DNA of 64,000 nt. Origin: Nemania diffusa. Its lineage: Eukaryota > Ascomycota > Sordariomycetes > Xylariales > Xylariaceae. Shown piece after piece: positions 55,701 through 64,000 of this stretch; positions within the stretch are counted from its first letter, which is position 1, and each line of letters starts with the position of its first letter. The notes under the pieces are model-generated. The model saw nothing but the letters and a program-made list of their open reading frames with translations, did not search any database and had not been told where the DNA came from. Position numbers and translations under genes: made by a program. The DNA lies in assembly GCA_038501195.1 (NCBI GenBank), contig JBBPUQ010000001.1, positions 868,001-932,000 on the forward strand, in the 5' to 3' direction.

Positions 55701-57890
55701 ATTATTTATATAATTAAAACAATATAAAAAAAAATCAGCTTTATTTTGTTTTTTTTTTTATATTTAATAATAAAGTTAAAAAAAACTAAATAAATATATT
55801 ATTAAATTTGCTTTTTATTTAGTTTTAATATTTTTATAAAAATTTAAAAGTTATTATAATTAATTAATATTTTAATAAATAATTTGTTTTTTTATAAATA
55901 GTAATATTAATATTTAAAGCTTTTAATAATAGTTAATATTTTTTTATTTAATATATTTTAGTTTAATTTTTAATTAAAAAATTTTTAAAAATAAAATAAA
56001 ACTAGTTATTATTATTTTCGATTATTTTTTTATAATAAATTATTTATAAATATAGCTTTAAATATATTAGTTTTTACTAATATTTATTTTTTAAAATTAA
56101 AATATATAAAAAAAATAATTTATTTAAATAGATTTTACAATTATTTAAAAGTATACTTTTTTAAATTATTTAAAAAAATTCGACTTTTTTTTGTTTTAAT
56201 TATATATTTTTTTAAATATTAATATAATAAAATAACAACTAAAAAATACTTTTTAATAAAACAGTAATAAAAGTTATAAAACTTTAAAAATTGCTATAGT
56301 TTATAACAAAAACTAAAAAAAAGTTACTTTTTAATAGTATTAATTTATAAAAAATCTATTTTAATTTTTTTATTTAAAATAATATAACTTAAAAATTTTA
56401 GTTTATATTAATAAAATTAATATTTAAAAAGTTTAATATATAATTTAACTTTTTAAAGTTTTTTAATAATATTTTAAATATAATTTATATATAAATTTCT
56501 ATTTAAAAAAAAAGCAAATATATTATTAAAATATATTATATAAAAAATATTTAAAATATTATTAAATATTTTTTATATATAATTTTAAAAAATAATAAAA
56601 ATATTATATAAATTTATAAATATAACTAAAAATTTATAATATTTATAATATATATAAAATATTATTTTTTATTTATTTTTTTTTTTAAATTTATATATAA
56701 TAATAAATATTTTTAAAATTAATTTTTAAAAATATTTTTATATATACAATTTTATTTAATATTTTTAAAATAAATAAAAAAATAAAACAATTTTTTTATA
56801 AAACTTTATTAAGTTTTTTATAGTTAATATAAAAATATAAAGTTTTATTTTTTTTAAATATAAAAAATATTAATGTTTTTATAAAACTTTTTAATTTTTT
56901 AATTTTTTTGCTTTTTATTATTTTTTATAGTTAATTTTTTAGTTTTTACAATTTATTTTAAATTAAAAAATAAATAAAATAATAAAATACTATTGCATTT
57001 TTTTATAAATTAATTAATAAATTACTTTAATAAATATAAAAAAATATATTAATATTAAAAATATTAAAAAATTTAAATAAATTTTAAAACTTTTTTAAAA
57101 CTAAATTAAAATTTATAAAAATTAGTTTTATTTTTATTTTTTTTAAAAATAAAAACTTAAACAAAGTAATAATTACTTAATAATATTTTTTATTTTAATA
57201 AGTTTATATAAACTTTTAAAATAATAATAATTTAAAATATTTTTATTTAAAATTAAAAAATTACTAATTTAAATTTAAATTTAATATAATTTTTTTATTT
57301 TTTAAAATTAATTAAAATAATAATATTAGATTTTTTTTTAATTAATTATTATATAATATTATAATATATATATATTAAATTATATAAGTAATTTTTTATT
57401 AATTAATTAATTTATAAAAAATTTAATAAGTTTTATATATATTTAAATTTTTTTAGTTTATAATTTATAAATTATAAAATTTATAAAAAGCTTTTTATAG
57501 TTTATAATATAAAACAAAAATATAATTAATATAATTATATTTAATATAAAAGTTTAAATTAATATATATTTTTAAAAATAATTTATTTAAATTAAATATA
57601 TATATTAAATAAAAAATATAAAAATGTTAAAAAAATAAAACAAATAGCTAATATTTATTTTTAAACTTTATTATAAAATTTAAATTTATTTTTTATTTTT
57701 TAAATTAAAATTATTATAATTTTTTAAAACAAATCAATAAAAAAAAACAGTTTGTTTTAAATAATAAAAATTATTAAATTTTTTTTTAATAGTTTAAATT
57801 TTTTAAATAGTTTATTTTTAAAACTATTTATTAAAACATTAATTAATATAATGTTTTATTTTATTATAAAAAAAACAAATAATAAAATTT

Positions 57891-58036
57891 TAATTTTTTA
57901 ATAATTATTAATTTAAATTTAAATAATATTTAAATTTATTTTTTAAAAACTTTTATAATTTTTTAATTTTTTAATAATTATTAATTTAAATTTAAATAAT
58001 ATTTAAATTTATTTTTTAAAAACTTTTATAATTTTT
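57891..58036. repeat. 73-bp perfect tandem duplication inside the AT block
   Basis: Two apparently identical copies (57891-57963 and 57964-58036) of an A/T-only sequence beginning TAATTTTTTAATAATTATT. The lack of differences places the duplication after the RIP mutations. Confidence 0.75.
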
Positions 58037-59422
58037 TAGTTTTATATTTATTTTTTAATTTATTAAATTAATATATTTAATGTTTTAAAATTTAATAATT
58101 TATTAATTTAAATCGAAAATTTTAATATTAAAAATTTTATAACTTTTTAAAATAATAGTTTTTATAACAATCTTTATTAACTATATATAAATTTTATAAT
58201 TATAAAAAATTATAATAAAAATATTAATATTATAAAAGTTTTATATAAAATTTATAACAATTTTAATTATAATTTATATATAAACTTAGTTATTATTATA
58301 TTTTTTTTTAATTTTTATTTATTAATTTTTATTAATATATTATTATATTAATTATATTTTTTTAAATAATAAATAAAAAGTTATAAAAATTTATTATTTT
58401 TTTTTTTAAAAAATTAAATAGTTTTTAATAAAAAAATATAGCTTTTTTATTGTTAATTTTTTTTGTTTTTTACTTTTTAATTTAAACTAAATAATAATTA
58501 AATTATTTAAAATATTAATTTAAAAATTAATAAATATATTTTAATTATATATTTATATTTGTTTTTAAATATATTAACTATTATATAAAAGTTTTTATTT
58601 ATTTTAAAAATACATTTTAATTGTATTAATATTAAAGCTGTTTTATTTTTAAAAATTTTTTTAATAAACTTTAATATTTATTTTTGCAATTTTAATTTAT
58701 TTTATTAATTATATATACAATTTTATTTATTAAATAACTAAATTTATATTTAAAACTATTAAATATAAACTTTAACTTTTTAATTTATTTAGTTTATTTG
58801 TTATATATAAAGTTTAAAATTAATAATTTATATTTAAATTTAATTAATTAATTAAAATTTATATTATTATTATAGTTCGATTTAAATTTATTATATTTTT
58901 ATTAATAATTTATATATATAAAAAACTTAATTATATTATTGTTATTAAAAAATACAAAAATAATATTATAATTATATTATTAATATATTTTAAAAATTAA
59001 ATGTTAATAAAAAAAAACTAATTGTTTAAAGTTTTGTTATTTTTTATAGTTAATAAAATTATTAGTTTTTTTTTTTTTTTTTTTAAAAGATATTTTTAAT
59101 ATAGTTTTAAATCGAAAATTATATAATTTAGCAATATATTGCTTTTGTTCATTTTGTTCAAGTTTTAATTAATAATTTTTTGCTTATATTTTTGTAAAAA
59201 CTTTTTATAAAGCTAGTATATTAATTAATAGCTTAAAAATAATAGCAAAAACAAAAAATTAAACTTTTTTAAAAAAAATTTAAAATTAAAGCTAGTTTAA
59301 AATATTTTTATTATTATTTTAAATAATATTTAACTTTATTACATTTATAAATACAATAGATTTTTTAAAACATTAAAATATTATTTTATATTATAAATAA
59401 CTTTAAATAAAAGCTTTAAAAT

Positions 59423-59602
59423 TATTACAAAGTAAAAAAAACTATAGATTAAATATAATATAATAAGTAATATATAACTAGTAGTATATATTATATAAAA
59501 CTAAAACTTGAAAAAAAAAAAAATCTTTTTTGAAATATATACAAAATAAATACATACAAATATATTAGTACTTTTTTAGATTTTAACTTTTAGATCTTAA
59601 TA
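59423..59602. repeat. LTR, right copy (180 bp)
   Basis: Same length as the left copy. It keeps some C and G that the left copy lost (for example ACATACAAATAT against ATATATAAATAT) and vice versa, so the two were mutated independently. Confidence 0.7.
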
Positions 59603-62600
59603 TAATCGGTTTTATAAATTTATAATTTAAGCTTTTTTTAATTAGATTTTATTTTTTTTTGCTTATTTAAAACTATAATTAACTTTTTAAAAACTAAATT
59701 GTTAGTTTTAACAAAAATAAAAAAAACTAATGTTAATATTTTTACAAATATTAATATATTAAACTAAAATAATAATAAAAATAAAACAGCTATTATATAT
59801 ATTTTATTACTTTTAAAATAGCTTAATAATATTTTTATTTTATAAAAAAACATTTTGTTTTTATTAAAAATAAACATTTATTAATTAAAGTTAAATTAAA
59901 AAATTTGTTTAAATATATAGTTTAAATTTATTTAAATAATATTTTGTTATATTATTTATTAATTTAAACAATTAACTAGTTTTTTAAATTATTGTTTTTA
60001 AACTTTTATTATTATATTTATATTTATTAAATTTAATATAAATTTAATAATAGTTAAAACTAAAATAAACTTTTAAAATTAATTTTATATTAATATTATA
60101 GCAATATATTATTTAAACAAAATACTAGCTATTTCTTTAAAAATATAATAAAACATTAAATAAATTATAATATTAAAATATATAAAATTTTAATCGTTAA
60201 AATTAGCAAAATATTATATAAATTTAATATTATTTATAAATTTATAAAAATTTATAGTTATTTTAATTATAGCTTTAATTTAAACTATTATTATTTATTT
60301 ATAAATTATTTATAAAAATAAAACTTTAAAAAAAAACTTAGCTATATTAATTACTAACTATTAAAAATATTTATTAGTATTAAACTTTTTTAAAATGTTA
60401 ATAATAAATATTTTAATTTTTATTAATAATATTTTATTTTATAATTTCAACTATTTTAATATTTTAAATACTTTAATATAAAATGTTAATATTTTTATTA
60501 AGTTTTATTTTTATAATATAATTATATATATAATATTATATAATAAAAATTTTAGTTTAAAGTTTTAAAATATATAAAAAATATATTTATAAATATATTT
60601 AATAACAAAATTGTTAATTTAGTTGTACTATATAATAAAATATTTAAAATTATTTTTAGTTTTATTTTATAATAGCAACTTAAAGTATTATTTAATAAAT
60701 ATTATTTATTAATTAAATATAATAATATTATTATTATAATAGATTTTATTTAAAACTTAACATATAATTACTTTTTATATATTAAATTTGTTAAAATTTT
60801 TACTATATTTTTTAATATTAATAATATATTTAATAATAATTTCGATGTTTTATTTAAATAAATTATTAGTTTTTATATTATATTAAATAAATTTAAAATT
60901 ATAAAATTTAATATAAAACTAATTTTTTAAACAAAATAAAATAACAAAGTTTAATTTGTTATTTATAAAAATAAACAGCTATTTTATATTATATAAAAAG
61001 CTTAAATTTTAAATAAAATTTAATATATAAAAAGCTATAAATTTTTTACACTTTATAAAAGCAATAATTTTTTTATTACATTTATATTTTTTATAAACTA
61101 CTATTATTAATTTAATAAATTATTTAAATATTAATATTTAAATTTTTTAATGTTTTTAATAATATAAAGCTGTTTAATAATTTAATAAAATATTATTAAA
61201 TTTAATAAAAACTTTTAAAAAAATATAATTAATTTAAATATTTTTATATAAATTAATAATATAATATTAATACTTTTTATTAAATAATATTTATATATTA
61301 TATAATTTTTACAGTAATATAAAAAAATAAACTTAAAGTTAAATCGCTATATTTTAAAGCTAAAATTAATTTATAAAAAACTTATATATATTTTTAAATT
61401 TTTTACTTTATATTTGTTAAAATTTATAATATTGCTTTTTTTATTAAATATAATAAATTTTTATAATATATTTTAAAAACTAAAAAACAATATTTAAAAT
61501 TTATATAAAAAATAAAATTATAAAAAAAATAATCTAAGTATAATTAATAATAAATTAAACTAAAAAATCGAGATTTATTTTAATAATAAATAATATAATT
61601 AAAAATATAATATAATTAATATAAATATTTATAAAAATAATACTGTGTTATTTATTTTAAAAATAATATAAATAAAGCAGCTAAATTGTTTTAATTTTTT
61701 TGTTTATATTATTTATTTCGATTTATATTTATAAATTTAATGTTTAGTTTTATATTAATAAAATAATATAGTTATTATAATATAATATAAAAAATATAAA
61801 TGTTATTTAAGTTTATTTTTGTTTTTTTATAACTTTAAAAAATATTATAAAAATATTTATAACTATAGCAAAAAAAAAATAATATATAATAAAACTTAAA
61901 TTAATTTAACTTGTTAAATTTTTATTTAAGTTAATTTTTATATATTTGCTATTTGTTAATTTCTTTTTTCAAATATAATAAAATGTTAATATTTGCAAAG
62001 TTAAAAATATTATATTTTATATTATAATATATTTTATAATAAACTTTATTTAAAAGTTAATAATTATTTATTAATTGTAGTTATAAAATATTAAAACATT
62101 TTATTTGCTAATATTTTTTGCTTTAATATATAAAATATTATTTAATAAAACAACTTTTATATTTAAATTTATAGTATTAAAAACTATAATTAATATAAAA
62201 AATTTAAATAATTTTATATATTTAATAATAAATAAAATTATATTTAACAAAAATATAAATTTAACAAAAGAATTTGTTATATATAATATTTATATAAATA
62301 AAGTTTATTTTATTATTATAATTTATTATAAATATTATTATAGCTTTTTAATTATTTATAAAGTAAATATAATATTAATTATTAATAAAAAAAAACAATT
62401 AAAAAAACTTTTTATTATTATATAAAAACTGATATATTTTTATATAAAATATATAATAAAAAATAAAGTTATATTTAAATTTAAAAATAAAAGTTTAAAA
62501 CTAAAAGTTTATAAATAGTAATACTTTTTAAATTTTTAATAATAAATATATTATTAAAATTAGTTTATAAAAATATATTATTAAAATTAAAAATAATACT

Positions 62601-63868
62601 AATAAAGTAAAAAAATATTTAATAAATATAAATGTTTTAATTAATATAAAAATTTTAATAAATAGAAAATATTTATTTATATTATTAAAAATTAGCAATA
62701 AATTATTTTATAATATTATAAAATATTAAAGTTTTATATATAAAAGCAAATATTAATTTAAGTTTTATATATAAGTTTTAATAAAAATTAAATAATATTA
62801 AAAACAAAAGCTTAAAAGCAGTATTAAAAATAAAAAATAATTTATTTTTGTTACTTAATATAAACTATTAATATAAAAATATATAAAAAACATATTTTAA
62901 AAATATAAATTTATTATATAACTGAAATGTTTAATTATTATATTTAGTAATTAAAGTAATAAAAACAATAAAAAAGTTTTTTTTTTTTTTAAAAACAAAA
63001 AAAACAATAAAAATAATAAAAGTAGTTTTATATTTATTATTTAATATAAACTAATATTAATAAACAAATATTTTAATAAAAATAATAATAAAAAAAGTAA
63101 AAGCTATATTAACTTAAATAAAAGTAATAATATTAATTTTATAAAAGTTATTTATAATATTTAAATTAACTAAATTAAAATTTATAAAAAAATTATAATT
63201 ATTTGTTTTTTTTTTATTTTTTTCTTTGTTTTATATTATATTATATATTGCTGTTATTAATAAGCTTTATAATATTATATTTAGCTATTTAATACTATAA
63301 CTACAAGTTTAAATATTTTATTAAATAGATTTAGTAATAAATAAAAAAATATTAAAATTAACTTATATAAAAAAATAGCATAAAAAATACAACAATATAA
63401 AAATAATTAAACAATATAAAAAGAATTAAAGTTAGCTAATATTAAAAATAAATATATATAAAAAAAAGCTGTAAAAAAAAACTATAATATAAATATAAAT
63501 AAGTTTTATATAAAGTTGTTGTTTTTATATATTATAATATTTATTTGTTATATTTACTAATTATTATATTTTTTTTATTATAAAATATTACATTTATTAT
63601 TATAAAAATATTACAAATATATACTTATATAAAAAATAGTAAATATATATTTATAAAAAAAATAAAATATTTAAATATTTATAAAAATATAAAAATATTT
63701 AAACTAGTAATACTAATAGCTTTTTTATATATATAAAAATTAAATTTAATATTTTAAATAAAATAAATTAAAAAATTTAATATAAAAAATAAAAATAATA
63801 ATGTTTTTTTAATAAATATAAAACTTTATATTTATAATAATAATACTGCTTAATTAGCTAAGTTATTT

Positions 63869-63872
<4 letters not shown>

Positions 63873-63951
<79 letters not shown>
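63873..63951. repeat. Long poly-A tracts
   Basis: Runs of about 28 and 47 A interrupted only by GTAT. A T run of about 29 lies at 52720-52748. Such lengths are prone to assembly error, so exact sizes are uncertain. Confidence 0.7.
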
Positions 63952-63953
<2 letters not shown>

Positions 63954-64000
63954 AAATATATAAAATAACAAACTAAAAAAGTTATATATAAAACTAAATA

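Larger units (their letters stand above)
52293..59602. mobile_element. RIP-degraded LTR retrotransposon relic, 7.3 kb
   Basis: Two direct copies of a 180-bp sequence bound the element (52293-52472 and 59423-59602). The left copy starts TGTTACAAAATAAAAAGAAC and ends TTTTAACA. In the right copy these ends read TATTACAAAG and CTTAATA, exactly the TG-to-TA and CA-to-TA changes RIP would make. Flanking pentamers are TAATT and TAATC, a target duplication with one C/T difference. The size fits a Gypsy or Copia element, but no coding motif survives, so the superfamily and orientation cannot be told. Confidence 0.7.
48790..64000. other. Extremely AT-rich RIP-degraded isochore
   Basis: About 15 kb made almost only of A and T; remaining C and G occur mostly in contexts such as AGCT, GCT and AAAC. 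No believable gene is present: the longest open frame (62105-62425, Ile/Asn/Lys/Tyr-rich) is a composition effect. The content is decayed repeats, among them one LTR retrotransposon relic, a late tandem duplication and long A or T runs. Such blocks in ascomycetes arise from repeat-induced point mutation of transposons and are usually heterochromatic. Confidence 0.9.

Noticed and set aside
62105..62425. 106-codon frame in the AT block
   Set aside because: Composition almost only Ile, Asn, Lys, Tyr, Phe and Leu, as expected by chance from A/T-only DNA; no motif.
48790..64000. Mitochondrial DNA insertion as the source of AT richness
   Set aside because: No mitochondrial genes, tRNAs or GC clusters are visible, and the left edge aligns to a nuclear LTR with RIP-type changes.

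Overview
The window is nuclear DNA of a filamentous ascomycete (Pezizomycotina). The evidence is short spliceosomal introns of about 44-126 nt with GTRNGT-type donors, CTRAC branch sites and YAG acceptors; typical fungal families (GH5 cellulase, NRPS-like A-T-R reductase, fungal rhodopsin/PTH11-like membrane protein, GMC oxidoreductases, MFS transporter); and two genomic compartments, a roughly balanced gene-bearing one and an extremely AT-rich one with the marks of repeat-induced point mutation (RIP). The species cannot be named from what I see.

Layout. 1-7.7 kb is gene-poor, with a small hypothetical gene broken by an in-frame stop and a two-exon gene I do not recognise. At 7.7-9.6 kb lies a secreted GH5 endoglucanase with X2 and CBM46-like modules, followed by a 220-bp solo-LTR-like sequence and the C-terminal stump of a GMC oxidoreductase. 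From 11.1 to 38.8 kb every gene I can model for the host is on the minus strand: a salicylaldehyde-type aldehyde dehydrogenase (unusually GC-rich), a glyoxalase-like protein, an FAD amine oxidase, an eight-exon adenylation-thiolation-reductase enzyme, an unfamiliar 571-residue protein with an NSE-like terpene synthase signature, and two GMC oxidoreductases. This looks like a biosynthetic gene cluster I do not know. A 7.1-kb hAT transposon with perfect 17-bp inverted termini and a perfect 8-bp target duplication (TTTTAGCT) sits between the two GMC genes, upstream of one of them. Plus-strand genes for a rhodopsin-type membrane protein and an MFS transporter follow (40.9-45.4 kb), then a small His-rich protein gene.

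From 48.7 kb to the end the sequence is almost pure A/T. It begins at a mutated copy of the same LTR that survives unmutated at 9.7 kb, and it contains a 7.3-kb LTR-retrotransposon relic with two 180-bp LTRs. Comparing the two 9.7/48.7-kb LTR copies shows almost exclusively C-to-T and G-to-A changes, which is direct evidence of RIP. The hAT element is also AT-rich, but the stretches I read are open and spliceable, and it carries a second gene for a small zinc-finger-like protein convergent to the transposase.

How the genes might work together (inference): the A-T-R enzyme would activate a carboxylic acid and release it as an aldehyde or alcohol; the aldehyde dehydrogenase, GMC enzymes and amine oxidase would adjust oxidation state; the terpene-synthase-like protein could supply a second building block; and the MFS transporter could export the product. 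No cluster transcription factor is visible.
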